NCBI GenBank assembly: GCA_964646205.1
Contig: CAZYAZ010000022.1
Coordinates: 6,017 to 70,016 of the forward strand
DNA length: 64,000 bases
Direction: 5' to 3'
Source: UBA8437 sp964646205
GTDB lineage: Bacteria; Planctomycetota; Planctomycetia; Planctomycetales; Planctomycetaceae
Shown here one piece after another: positions 9,310-18,473 of the stretch (positions within the stretch are counted from its first letter, which is position 1; every line of letters begins with the position of its first letter). The notes below the pieces were generated by a model. It saw only the letters and a list, made by a program, of their open reading frames with translations, was not told the origin of the DNA and ran no database searches. The position numbers and the translations under genes are program-made.

Positions 9310-12300
9310 ATGAATGCTCCTTTTCTGGCACCTCTGCAGCGACTCCGCCGCCGTGCCCGCCGGGTGCTGCTCATGCGAGGAATCGGACTGGTTCTGTCGG
9401 CGAGCATCACCAGCACCACCGTCGCCGTGGCATTGGACTGGCTCATCCACCTGGACGACACCAGGCAACGCGGCCTGCTTTTGCTGGGAGTACTTCTGGT
9501 CCACGTGGCTGCCACGTGGCGTTGGCTAATCGTTCCGTTGTCAGCCCCTTTGAGCGACCTGGCGCTGGCAGCCCGCATCGAGCAGAGATTCCCTGTCCTT
9601 CGGGACCAACTCTCAAGCGGTCTCCAATTTGTCCACGATCACAACGCTCCGACAACAGGATCGGCGACATTGAAACAGGGGGTGATCGATTCAGCGGTCG
9701 AGACTCTGCACCGTGTCGACATCGACACGGTGATCGAACGCAGGACCGCTGACATTCCGGTACTGCTTGCAGCCGGATCCATCGTCGTGGGACTGGCATT
9801 GGCCGCTGGCAATCCACTCGACGTCAACACCGGGCTGAGTCGCCTTTTCGTTCTTTCTGCCGACCAATGGCCCCGGAAAGTGGACCTCCAGTTTCTCGAC
9901 TCGTCACAAGCACCGGCATCCTGGAACGACCGCCGCGGTGTGAGACTACCGGCAGGCGAATCCATTCCGCTGCGCGTTATCAACACCCGCGGAGATCTGC
10001 CAGACGATTCGGTAATCGAACTTCGTCACGCCGCCAACCGGCGTGATGCCGCCCGCTTGCTGGCGGTACAATCGCTGGACCGCTCGCCTCGAACCGACAC
10101 CACCACCATTGGCTCGAGTGTCCTGGTCCCGCCGGAGGGGTTTGAAGCCCTGGAGTTCCGAGCCCGGGGCGGTGACGACGAGACACCGTGGATTCCCCTG
10201 GCGATCATCCCCCCTCCGCTCATCGAATCCCTCCAGGTCACCCTGCATCCCCCCGCCTACACGACGAGAAGCACCCGGGCATTGCCCGAAGGACACGGCG
10301 ACATCGAAGCGTGGATCGGCACCCGGGCCACGATCACCGCCGTCATCAATCAACCAATTCGCCAGGCCACCCTGGTCCGTGGCGACCAACCCGCGTTGCC
10401 AGTTTCCATAGCCAGCGATGGTCGGCATCTCACGACGGAATTCACCATTCAGACCCCCGGAGTCTCCACCTGGTTCCTGGCACTGGTCGATCGCGAGGGA
10501 TTGACCGTCGAACGTCCCGAGCAATTTGAACTTCGGGGACGACTGGACCGGTTGCCCGAAGTTGAGATGGTCGAACCACATGGCAACACTCTCGTCACTC
10601 CTCAAGCCCAGGTGCCACTGACCATCACGGCCCACGACGACCTGGGACTGGCCGATGTGCACCTGGTGATCCGCCCGATCAACGCTCCTGGTGCCGTTGA
10701 AAAGAGGATTCTCCTGCACGGACCTCATCCCGGTGAGGGGCTATTGCAAATCGACTTCTCATGGCAGTTGGCAGATGAATCACTGGTGGCGGGCATGGAA
10801 TTCGACGTCCACGTCGAAGCGACCGACACCTGTGACGTCGAGGGACCTCGAATTGGACGTTCGGCAACCCGGACCATCTCTATCGTCAGCCTCGCAGCAA
10901 AACGCGATCAACTCGATGCCAGACAGGCTGTGTTGCTGGAACAACTCACCAGGGTTCTCCATCGCCAGCGGCAGACAGCGGCACAGGTCGAGTTGCTTTC
11001 GATCCAGTGCGAAACAACCGGCCGCCTGCGTCCGGGCGATCGCGAGACCCTGCTGGCAACAGAGGTCAACCAGCAGCAACTCGATGCACAACTGGCAGCG
11101 ACCGACAGTGCCTTGACCACGCTCGCTCGAGCCATGCGGCAGGAACGGAAAGACAATCGGATCGACGACCGTGGTGCCATCGGAGACCTCAAGCGGATCA
11201 TCGACAGCCTGGAAGATCTGAGCACCCAGGAGATTCCCGAACTCGAAGCCACTTTCGCCAACGCCCGACGACAACTCGACTCGACTCCCACCACGAATCC
11301 CGAACACACCCTCAAAACAATCCACGATCTCCAGCTTCGCGTGATCACTGTCCTCGGCCAACTCGTCGAGACTGTCGCTCCGTCCCAGGATCGGCGTGAG
11401 CGACTCGGCGAAGCCCGCCAGATCATTGACCAACAACAACAACTGCTCGACGACACAGCCTCACGTCCCGAAGAGACGCTCGACCAATCCCCTCAACAAC
11501 TGGCCAGGCAACACCAGGCCGACTTGCGCAGGATGGCCAGTCAACAACACACCCTGGCCGAGCGACTGGATCGACTTGGACGTCGAATTCAGCCCGAACA
11601 CCCAGGAGAAGATCGAGCCCAGCAAACTGCTCAACGGCTGAAACTCGCACTCGACATCCTTCACAAGTCCGGAACCGTCGCAGCGATGAGAGAGTCGGCT
11701 GCCCACATCCGGGAAAACCACATCGGCGAAGCCCAGCAAAACCAACAGCAGATTCTCAAACAACTCGGCCAGTTGGAACGGTCGCTCCAGGACGATGCAA
11801 CAAGTACCGCAAAGGACAACCTGTCCCGGATCGACCACCTGCTCATCCGGATCCGCCAACTCATCAAGGCGCAGTCGGCGCTGCGAATCGATACGGGCCG
11901 CGACGATGGCCAGCCCACCCCCGGACCGAACAGGCCGCGATTGGAAACACGACAAGCCGGCCTGTGCCGCAATGCACAACAGATCGTCGACATGATCAGA
12001 CCTCTTGGATTGCCCGAGGGCAAAGCCAGGGCCCGTCAAGTGGCCGATACAATGACACTCGCGATTGAGGCCATCGGGAAGTCCAAGCCAACCGTCTCCA
12101 CTTTCCAGGCGACCGCCATCGAGCAACTCGAATTGCTGGAACGACTGGTCACCAAACAACGACGCCAGATAGCCACCACACTCGACGCCGAACAGATTCG
12201 CAGAGCCTACCAGGACCTCCAGCGAGTGAGGACACTCCAGGAACAACTGTCAGGACAGACAAGGGGACTCGAGGAGCAACGCCTGGACACCGGCCGGTGG

Positions 12301-12918
12301 ACCAGGCCGCTCCTGAAAGAACTCCGCGAACTCGTCGGGCGCCAGGAGTCCATCACCGAGACCACCCGGCACATCTCAGGCCCCACCGACGGCCAGGCCA
12401 CGCTGCAGCCAACCCTGGAGGCTATTGCCAGGCAGATGCAATCGGCCACCGAGTCTCTGCGACGCCGGGATCCAGGCCCTCAAACACAGCAACGCCAGGA
12501 CCGGATTCTGGAGCAACTCGACCAATGGCTCAGTCGAACCCGAATCGCCATCCCACGAGAATCAACCGCCAACGGACCCAAGACGGCCGCTTCCCCTTCC
12601 AGACGACAACCGGACACGAGCAAGGTCCCCGGTGATTCGCCGATGAATCGTACCGACACCACCACTTCTCCCGGATCACACCCGGGCCGTCAAAGCGGCC
12701 CGGGACACCAGGTCGGGAAAGCGATAGGCACCGTCAGGCTGGAATCACTCAAACAAGCCCCCTGGGGAAACCTGCCGCCGGCGCTGCGTCAGCGATTGTC
12801 TCAATCTGGCCGCGAACGCCCTCCGACCCGCTACACTGAACTTGTCCGACGCTACTACGAAACGCTGGCCGGACACCGTGAACAGGACAACGGCAAAACC
12901 CCGAAGGAACCCCGTTGA
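9310..12918 (+). CDS. Large membrane-anchored coiled-coil protein (DUF4175-like)
   Basis: The 1202-residue product has three hydrophobic segments near residues 22-45, 53-72 and 150-168. A beta-rich extracytoplasmic part with Ig-like character follows (about 190-535). The C-terminal half (about 535-1110) is very rich in Gln, Leu, Arg and Glu and should form long coiled coils. The last stretch is Ser/Thr/Pro/Gly-rich, followed by a short basic helix. This architecture resembles the DUF4175 family, which in planctomycetes and other bacteria accompanies VWA membrane proteins, and a VWA gene is indeed immediately upstream. The TGA stop overlaps the next gene start (TGATG). I know of no demonstrated function. 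Confidence 0.8.
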   Translation: MNAPFLAPLQRLRRRARRVLLMRGIGLVLSASITSTTVAVALDWLIHLDDTRQRGLLLLGVLLVHVAATWRWLIVPLSAPLSDLALAARIEQRFPVLRDQLSSGLQFVHDHNAPTTGSATLKQGVIDSAVETLHRVDIDTVIERRTADIPVLLAAGSIVVGLALAAGNPLDVNTGLSRLFVLSADQWPRKVDLQFLDSSQAPASWNDRRGVRLPAGESIPLRVINTRGDLPDDSVIELRHAANRRDAARLLAVQSLDRSPRTDTTTIGSSVLVPPEGFEALEFRARGGDDETPWIPLAIIPPPLIESLQVTLHPPAYTTRSTRALPEGHGDIEAWIGTRATITAVINQPIRQATLVRGDQPALPVSIASDGRHLTTEFTIQTPGVSTWFLALVDREGLTVERPEQFELRGRLDRLPEVEMVEPHGNTLVTPQAQVPLTITAHDDLGLADVHLVIRPINAPGAVEKRILLHGPHPGEGLLQIDFSWQLADESLVAGMEFDVHVEATDTCDVEGPRIGRSATRTISIVSLAAKRDQLDARQAVLLEQLTRVLHRQRQTAAQVELLSIQCETTGRLRPGDRETLLATEVNQQQLDAQLAATDSALTTLARAMRQERKDNRIDDRGAIGDLKRIIDSLEDLSTQEIPELEATFANARRQLDSTPTTNPEHTLKTIHDLQLRVITVLGQLVETVAPSQDRRERLGEARQIIDQQQQLLDDTASRPEETLDQSPQQLARQHQADLRRMASQQHTLAERLDRLGRRIQPEHPGEDRAQQTAQRLKLALDILHKSGTVAAMRESAAHIRENHIGEAQQNQQQILKQLGQLERSLQDDATSTAKDNLSRIDHLLIRIRQLIKAQSALRIDTGRDDGQPTPGPNRPRLETRQAGLCRNAQQIVDMIRPLGLPEGKARARQVADTMTLAIEAIGKSKPTVSTFQATAIEQLELLERLVTKQRRQIATTLDAEQIRRAYQDLQRVRTLQEQLSGQTRGLEEQRLDTGRWTRPLLKELRELVGRQESITETTRHISGPTDGQATLQPTLEAIARQMQSATESLRRRDPGPQTQQRQDRILEQLDQWLSRTRIAIPRESTANGPKTAASPSRRQPDTSKVPGDSPMNRTDTTTSPGSHPGRQSGPGHQVGKAIGTVRLESLKQAPWGNLPPALRQRLSQSGRERPPTRYTELVRRYYETLAGHREQDNGKTPKEPR

Positions 12919-13763
12919 TGAATCGTCCCGGCAAGGACACCACTCCGGAAGGAATACGGCTTCAGAAGGTGCTGGCACGAGCCGGACTGGGTTCACGTCG
13001 CGCCTGTGAAGCGCTGATCTTGGCAGGGCGAGTTCGAGTGGATGGACGAGCCGCCAACGAGTTGGGAATTCGTGTCGACCCGACGACACAAGAAATCGTC
13101 GTGGATGGTGAGACCATCAAGAGCGAAAGATCTGAGTACTATCTACTGAACAAGCCGCGAGGCTACCTGTGCACCAACAATGACCCTCGTGGGCGTCCCC
13201 GGATCATCGACTTGTTCCCGGGCAATGGCTCACGGCTCTTCAGCGTGGGACGGCTTGATGAAAACAGCCAGGGCCTGCTGATGGTCACCAACGATGGCGA
13301 ATTGGCACACCAACTGATTCATCCCCGTTACCAGGTTCCCAGGATCTACCAGGTCCAGGTCGTCGGAATTCCCACTCGCGAGGGACTCAAGACGCTGCGA
13401 GACGGACTGCAGTTCTCCGATGGTTACTTCAAAGTCCACGCCGCGCGGAAACTCAAAACTCGAGGCAAGAGCACCTTCTTGTCATTGGAACTGCGACAGG
13501 GACGCAACCGGGAAATCCGCCGGATGATGGCTCGGATCGGTCACAAGGTGATCAGTCTCGAGCGGACGGCTTTCGGCCCACTGAAGCTGGGCCGACTCGG
13601 TCTCGGCCAACACCGCAGGCTTCGACTGGACGAGTTGAAGTCGCTCCGGGAACTGATTGACGGCGACCGCACACCTGTGACCGTTCGGAGGCAATCGCGA
13701 CGCCGATCGAGTAAAGTGGCCGGAAGGAAGCGTCGCGGACGCAACCAACCTCGCCGTCGCTGA
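12918..13763 (+). CDS. RsuA/RluB-family pseudouridine synthase
   Basis: This enzyme isomerises a specific uridine in rRNA to pseudouridine. The 281-residue protein has an N-terminal S4 RNA-binding domain (about 12-60: IRLQKVLARAGLGSRRACE), then the catalytic domain with Asp114 in GRLDENSQGLLM, the LLNKPRGYLCT segment and the RQGRNREIRRM motif. The C-terminus is a highly basic tail (RRQSRRRSSKVAGRKRRGR) likely to bind RNA. The ATG at 12918 overlaps the previous stop and has AAGGA eight bases upstream. RluB acts on 23S U2605 in E. coli and RsuA on 16S U516; RluB-like is the better guess but the exact target is not fixed by sequence. Confidence 0.92.
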   Translation: MNRPGKDTTPEGIRLQKVLARAGLGSRRACEALILAGRVRVDGRAANELGIRVDPTTQEIVVDGETIKSERSEYYLLNKPRGYLCTNNDPRGRPRIIDLFPGNGSRLFSVGRLDENSQGLLMVTNDGELAHQLIHPRYQVPRIYQVQVVGIPTREGLKTLRDGLQFSDGYFKVHAARKLKTRGKSTFLSLELRQGRNREIRRMMARIGHKVISLERTAFGPLKLGRLGLGQHRRLRLDELKSLRELIDGDRTPVTVRRQSRRRSSKVAGRKRRGRNQPRRR

Positions 13764-13807
13764 TCGCCCGCGAGCCGTGTGCCCCCTTCATTGAGAATGA
13801 CCTGCCC

Positions 13808-14689
13808 ATGGATGCGGCTGCTCACACACCTCTTCCCGGCCTGGTCCCCGACGCCTGCCAACAGACGGCCAGGATCGTCGAACAGGTCCGCATGGCCCGG
13901 GACACGTATCGCCTGCGACTGGAATGCCCCGACCTGGCACGACAGATCATTCCCGGCCAGTTCTTCATGGTGCGTGAGCCCGGCTGCAACGACCCGCTGC
14001 TGGGCCGCCCCTTCGCCCTCTTCGACATTGTCAACGACGACAATGGAGAACCGACCGGGATTGATTTCGGCTACGTCGTGATCGGCAAATTGACCGGCCG
14101 CATGGTCGACTGGAAGGCCGGCGACCAGGTCGAAATCTGGGGTCCCCTGGGCAACGGTTTTCCCGACACACCAGCAGGGCACCTGGTCATGGTTGCTGGC
14201 GGGATTGGCCAGACACCGTTTCTGGCAGTCGCTCGCGAAGCACTCGGCCTGCAACAGTACGGGATTCCACCGCGGCCGCACGTGTCGCCACCCCCTCAAG
14301 CAACACTCTGCTACGGAGTTCGCTCGTCCGACTACCTCGCCGGTATCGATGAGTTTTCAATCCCCGGGCTGGACATCCGAATCTCGACCGATGACGGCAG
14401 CCACGGGCATCACGGACTGGTCACCGATTTGCTCGAAGAACTCTACACCGATGACAACGAACCGACGGCGGTGTTCACCTGCGGTCCCGAACCCATGATG
14501 AAAGCCGTCTCCGCCGTGGCCGCCCAGCACGAGACCCCGTGCTGGGCCTCGCTGGAAACCCCGATGGCCTGTGGCTTCGGCATCTGCTTCAGTTGCGTCA
14601 CACGCGTCCGTATCGATGGTGGAGACTGGGATTACCGTCGGACCTGTGTTGAAGGACCAGTCTTCCGGGCCGAACAACTTCACTGGTGA
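13808..14689 (+). CDS. pyrK: Dihydroorotate dehydrogenase electron-transfer subunit
   Basis: PyrK carries FAD and a [2Fe-2S] cluster and passes electrons from dihydroorotate dehydrogenase PyrD to NAD. The 293-residue protein has a ferredoxin-reductase-type FAD domain (PGQFFMVREPG, then LLGRPFALFDI), a nucleotide-binding domain (MVAGGIGQTPFLAVA, TCGPEPMMKAV) and the C-terminal cluster site Cys255-x4-Cys260-x2-Cys263-x16-Cys280. A pyrD gene is not in the window, so its partner must be encoded elsewhere. It begins 44 bases after the pseudouridine synthase. A related sulfhydrogenase gamma-type subunit is the main alternative. Confidence 0.88.
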   Translation: MDAAAHTPLPGLVPDACQQTARIVEQVRMARDTYRLRLECPDLARQIIPGQFFMVREPGCNDPLLGRPFALFDIVNDDNGEPTGIDFGYVVIGKLTGRMVDWKAGDQVEIWGPLGNGFPDTPAGHLVMVAGGIGQTPFLAVAREALGLQQYGIPPRPHVSPPPQATLCYGVRSSDYLAGIDEFSIPGLDIRISTDDGSHGHHGLVTDLLEELYTDDNEPTAVFTCGPEPMMKAVSAVAAQHETPCWASLETPMACGFGICFSCVTRVRIDGGDWDYRRTCVEGPVFRAEQLHW

Positions 14690-14694
14690 TCCAC

Positions 14695-17600
14695 ATGCCT
14701 CGTCTCACGCACCCAATGTTGACTGCTGCCGCGGCTATCCTGCTACTGGGAATCATCACGGACCCAGCAGCAACATCCGAACCGGTTCGGGCCACACAGG
14801 ACAAAGAGTCGCTGGCCAGGGAATTGCCCCGGATTCCACCGGTTGAACCCGACAAGGCGCTCACCACATTCACCCTGCAACATGGATTCCGACTGCAGCT
14901 GGTCGCCAGCGAACCGTTGGTTGCCGACCCCGTCGACGCCTGCTTCGACGCCGACGGCCGACTCTACGTCGCCCAGATGCACGGCTATCCGTTCTCCCAG
15001 GAACCGACCCGTTTGAATCCCCAGGGAGGCGGCAAACCCGACGCCGGCATCGTACGGCTGCTGGAGGACACCGACGGAGACGGACGATTCGACCGCAGCG
15101 TGAAGTTCGCCGACAAGATCCGCTGGCCGACATCAGTCTGTTGCTACGACGGCGGCGTGTTCGTGCTCGCCCCCCCCAAGCTGCACTACTTCAAGGACAC
15201 CACCGGCGACGGTGTTGCCGACATCCGACGAGACGTCCTGGCGGGATTTGGTCGTGAAAACGTTCAAAGTGTCGCCAACAACCTCAAATGGGGACTCGAC
15301 AATCGCATCACGCTGGCCGCCGGTCGTAACGGCGGCAAACTGTCACACAAGGGCCAAACCGTCCTCACGCTCGGCGGAAAGGACATCAGTTTTGACCCCC
15401 GAACAATTGATGTGCGTGCCCTGACTGGAGGAGTTCAGTTCGGCAACAGTTTTGACGCCTGGGGCAACCGTTTCGTCTGTAGCAACAGCAACCACATCCA
15501 GCACATCGTGCTGCCAAGACGCTACCTGTCCCGCCGTCCCGGTCTCAGCCCTCCGGCAGCAATCCGTTCGATCGCCGCCGGAGGAGCCGCCGCTCCGGTC
15601 TACCGCAAGAGCAGTGCCGAACCGTGGCGGATCGTTCGCACCCGCAGACGGGTCTCTGACCCCAGGATCAAAGCGAGGCTTCCGCGGACCGAACAATTCG
15701 CCATCGGTTTCTTCACTTCCGCCACCAGTGTCACCATCTACAACGGCGACGCCTACCCGGAAGCGTTTCGCGGCAATGCGTTCATCGGTGACGTGGGTGG
15801 CAACCTGGTCCATCGCAAGACCATGACCCCGTCGGGCCCGTCATTCATTGCCCGGCGAGCCGACCAGAAGGTCGAGTTCATTGCATCGACAGACAACTGG
15901 TTCCGTCCGGTCAACTTCGTCAACGGCCCCGACGGCGCGCTCTACGTTCTCGACATGTACCGCGAGACGATCGAACATCCCTATTCGGTTCCCGAGGACA
16001 TCAAGAAGTACCTGCGGCTCGAAAGCGGAGACGACCGCGGGCGGATCTACCGACTGGTCCCCCCGAAGTGGAAACAACCCAAGCCCGTGAAACTCGCCAC
16101 CGCCAACTCCCGTGACCTCATCAAAGCTCTTGATTCCGACAACGGCTGGACGAGACAAACGGCACACCGACTGTTGTGGGAACGAAATGACCGCAAGACG
16201 GTTCCCTTGCTGATCAAAACCGCCATGCACTCCGCTCACCCACTGGCCCGAGCCCACTCGCTCTGGATTCTCCACGGACTGGAGGCCCTCGAGGACAAGG
16301 TCCTGGTTGCTGCACTCGGTGATCCGTCACCGCGTGTCCGTGAACATGCAATTGTGCTGGCCGAAGACCGACTGGATGGTGCCATTTTTCGCCCGGCCCT
16401 GGCACGACTTTCCGGTGACCCGGACCCACGCGTCCGCTACCAGGTCGCCTTCAGTCTCGGGACAGTCGGGACCGCCCACCGCCAACTGCCACTGTCGCAG
16501 CTGGCCAAGCGAGCCCCCGCCGACAACCACCTGAGGTTCGCCGTGATGAGCTCGAGCCTGGGACTCGAAAACAAGCTGCTGCAGACGTTGTTGCGGGACA
16601 AGGTCTTCCTGGCCAAGAACGGTTCCTCGACGTGGCTGAGCGACTTCGCCCGGCTGGCCGGTGCCAATCCGAAACCCGCCGAAGCCATCTCGATTCTGCG
16701 ACTGCTCCTTGAGGAACAACACCCGTCGCGACGGCGGGCCGAATTGCTGACCGGCCTGGGGAACGGCCTGTCCCGCCGGGGACAATCGGTTCTGGGGGTC
16801 CTGGCCGACCAGGCCACTCCGGCACCGCTCCGTGCCTCCGCCAAACAGGTGTTCCGCCAGGCCGTCACGACCATGGCCAGCTCCTCCTCTTCGGCTGCCG
16901 ACCGCGTCGCCTCGGCACAACTGCTCGGATTTGCCCCCGCCACGGTGGCTGTCCCCGCCCTGGCAAGCCGACTGGGGCCCGGAGATCCTCCGGCCCTGCA
17001 ACGGGCAGCCGTCGCCTCACTGTCCCGGCACCCCATCCCGAAGACCTGGACAGCACTGCTGGCCAACTGGAAGGGCCACAGTCCCCGGCTGCGATCCGAC
17101 ATCGTCGACGTTCTCGTCCAGCGGCCTGCCTCTGCCGGCCTGCTGCTGGATGCCGTCGCGGCCGGCCGTGTGCTGATTGCCGACCTGACGGTCGAGAAAC
17201 GCCAATTGCTGATCAACAATCGGGACGCGAGTCTAAAAGCACGGGCTGCCAAGTTGCTTGCGGGTGCGGCCACTCCAAACCGCGCCAAGGTGATCGCCCG
17301 CTACACCCCGGCGCTGGACAAGCCCGGTGATGCCAAAGCCGGGGCCGCGGTCTTCAAGAAGCTCTGTTCGGCCTGCCACAAGGTCGGCACCATCGGCCAC
17401 AAACTCGGCCCCGATCTCAACAGCGTCAGCAACAAGTCGCCCCGCGACCTGTTGATCAACATTCTCGACCCCAACCGGGAAGCCCAGCCCAACTTCATGA
17501 CCTACACGCTGGTCACCACCAAGGGCCGCGTTTTGACCGGAATCGTGTCCGCCGAAACCGCCGATTCGGTCACCCTGACACGAGCCGAGGGCAAGCGAGA

Positions 17601-17742
17601 CATCGTGCCGCGCTCACAAATCGACATGCTTGTTTCCAACGGCAAGTCGCTGATGCCCGAAGGTCTTGAGAAAGAACTCTCGCCCCAACTCCTCCGGGAC
17701 GTGGTGGCGTGGATCAAGGGTCTGAAACCGCCCGGCAAGTGA
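14695..17742 (+). CDS. PVC-type secreted dehydrogenase with HEAT repeats and cytochrome c domain
   Basis: This 1015-residue exported protein has a signal peptide (LTAAAAILLLGII), then a beta-propeller sugar-dehydrogenase-like domain (about 55-465: GFRLQLVASEPLVADPV, DTDGDGRFD, GPDGALYVLDMYRETIEHP). A long HEAT-like helical repeat follows (about 470-870). A C-terminal monohaem cytochrome c has Cys891, Cys894 and His895 (CSACH), with Met987 in SLMPEGL as the likely axial ligand. The architecture is characteristic of planctomycetes and verrucomicrobia, probably for periplasmic oxidation of sugars or alcohols; the substrate is unknown. ATG at 14695 was chosen; an in-frame GTG at 14686 overlaps the pyrK stop region. 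Confidence 0.9.
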   Translation: MPRLTHPMLTAAAAILLLGIITDPAATSEPVRATQDKESLARELPRIPPVEPDKALTTFTLQHGFRLQLVASEPLVADPVDACFDADGRLYVAQMHGYPFSQEPTRLNPQGGGKPDAGIVRLLEDTDGDGRFDRSVKFADKIRWPTSVCCYDGGVFVLAPPKLHYFKDTTGDGVADIRRDVLAGFGRENVQSVANNLKWGLDNRITLAAGRNGGKLSHKGQTVLTLGGKDISFDPRTIDVRALTGGVQFGNSFDAWGNRFVCSNSNHIQHIVLPRRYLSRRPGLSPPAAIRSIAAGGAAAPVYRKSSAEPWRIVRTRRRVSDPRIKARLPRTEQFAIGFFTSATSVTIYNGDAYPEAFRGNAFIGDVGGNLVHRKTMTPSGPSFIARRADQKVEFIASTDNWFRPVNFVNGPDGALYVLDMYRETIEHPYSVPEDIKKYLRLESGDDRGRIYRLVPPKWKQPKPVKLATANSRDLIKALDSDNGWTRQTAHRLLWERNDRKTVPLLIKTAMHSAHPLARAHSLWILHGLEALEDKVLVAALGDPSPRVREHAIVLAEDRLDGAIFRPALARLSGDPDPRVRYQVAFSLGTVGTAHRQLPLSQLAKRAPADNHLRFAVMSSSLGLENKLLQTLLRDKVFLAKNGSSTWLSDFARLAGANPKPAEAISILRLLLEEQHPSRRRAELLTGLGNGLSRRGQSVLGVLADQATPAPLRASAKQVFRQAVTTMASSSSSAADRVASAQLLGFAPATVAVPALASRLGPGDPPALQRAAVASLSRHPIPKTWTALLANWKGHSPRLRSDIVDVLVQRPASAGLLLDAVAAGRVLIADLTVEKRQLLINNRDASLKARAAKLLAGAATPNRAKVIARYTPALDKPGDAKAGAAVFKKLCSACHKVGTIGHKLGPDLNSVSNKSPRDLLINILDPNREAQPNFMTYTLVTTKGRVLTGIVSAETADSVTLTRAEGKRDIVPRSQIDMLVSNGKSLMPEGLEKELSPQLLRDVVAWIKGLKPPGK

Positions 17743-17848
17743 CGGGCACCGCCACCGGTTGCCCGCCTGGCGAACGGCCGATACAGTGTCGGCTGTCCCG
17801 ATTGTCCGGGAAATCTTCTTGAGAATCGCACACCGGAGAGACGCCGTC

Positions 17849-18466
17849 ATGTCACCTCGCATCACCACGCTGCTGCTGGTTGCTGCCGCCCTGTTGCTCA
17901 CCCCGTTTGCCGGATCGGCCGAGGACAAGGACGGCTGGATCTCACTGTTCAACGGCAAGAATTTCGACGGTTGGAAGATCGGTGACGCCAAGCAGGGCAA
18001 GTGGAAGATCGAAAACGGGAACATCGTGGCCAACGGCCCACGAAGCCACCTGTACACGATCAAGGAATTCAAGAACTTTGAATTCAAGGCTGAGGTGATG
18101 ACCACGCCCGGCAGCAACTCGGGCATCTACTTCCACACCAAGTACCAGGAGACCGGTTTCCCCGGCACCGGCTACGAGAGCCAGGTCAACGTTTCGCACG
18201 GCGACCCGGTCAAGACCGGCAGCCTCTGGGGCGTCGTCAAGCTCTACGAGACCCCCGCCAAGGACAACAAGTGGTGGGAGCAGCACATCATCGTCCGCGG
18301 TCAGAACATCGTGGTGAAAATCAACGGCAAGACGGTGCTCGATTACACCGAGCCCAAGGGCGTCCAGGGCGGCCGCAAGATCAGTTCCGGCAGCTTCGCC
18401 CTGCAGGCGCACGACCCCAAGAGTGTCATCTACTACCGCAACTTGCGGGTCAAGCCGCTGAAGTAG
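17849..18466 (+). CDS. Secreted DUF1080 protein (3-keto-disaccharide hydrolase type)
   Basis: The 205-residue protein has a signal peptide (about 5-24) and one DUF1080 domain, a concanavalin-like beta sandwich. The usual motifs are present: WISLFNGKNFDGWK at the start, GSNSGIYFH in the middle, GYESQVNV, and ALQAHDPKSVIYYRNLRVKPL at the C-terminus. Family members are abundant in planctomycetes and some hydrolyse 3-keto-glycosides outside or in the periplasm. ATG at 17849 has GGAGAG nine bases upstream. The gene lies 106 bases after the cytochrome dehydrogenase, with which DUF1080 proteins are often associated, so joint action on sugars is plausible. Confidence 0.92.
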   Translation: MSPRITTLLLVAAALLLTPFAGSAEDKDGWISLFNGKNFDGWKIGDAKQGKWKIENGNIVANGPRSHLYTIKEFKNFEFKAEVMTTPGSNSGIYFHTKYQETGFPGTGYESQVNVSHGDPVKTGSLWGVVKLYETPAKDNKWWEQHIIVRGQNIVVKINGKTVLDYTEPKGVQGGRKISSGSFALQAHDPKSVIYYRNLRVKPLK

Positions 18467-18473
18467 CCTCGAC

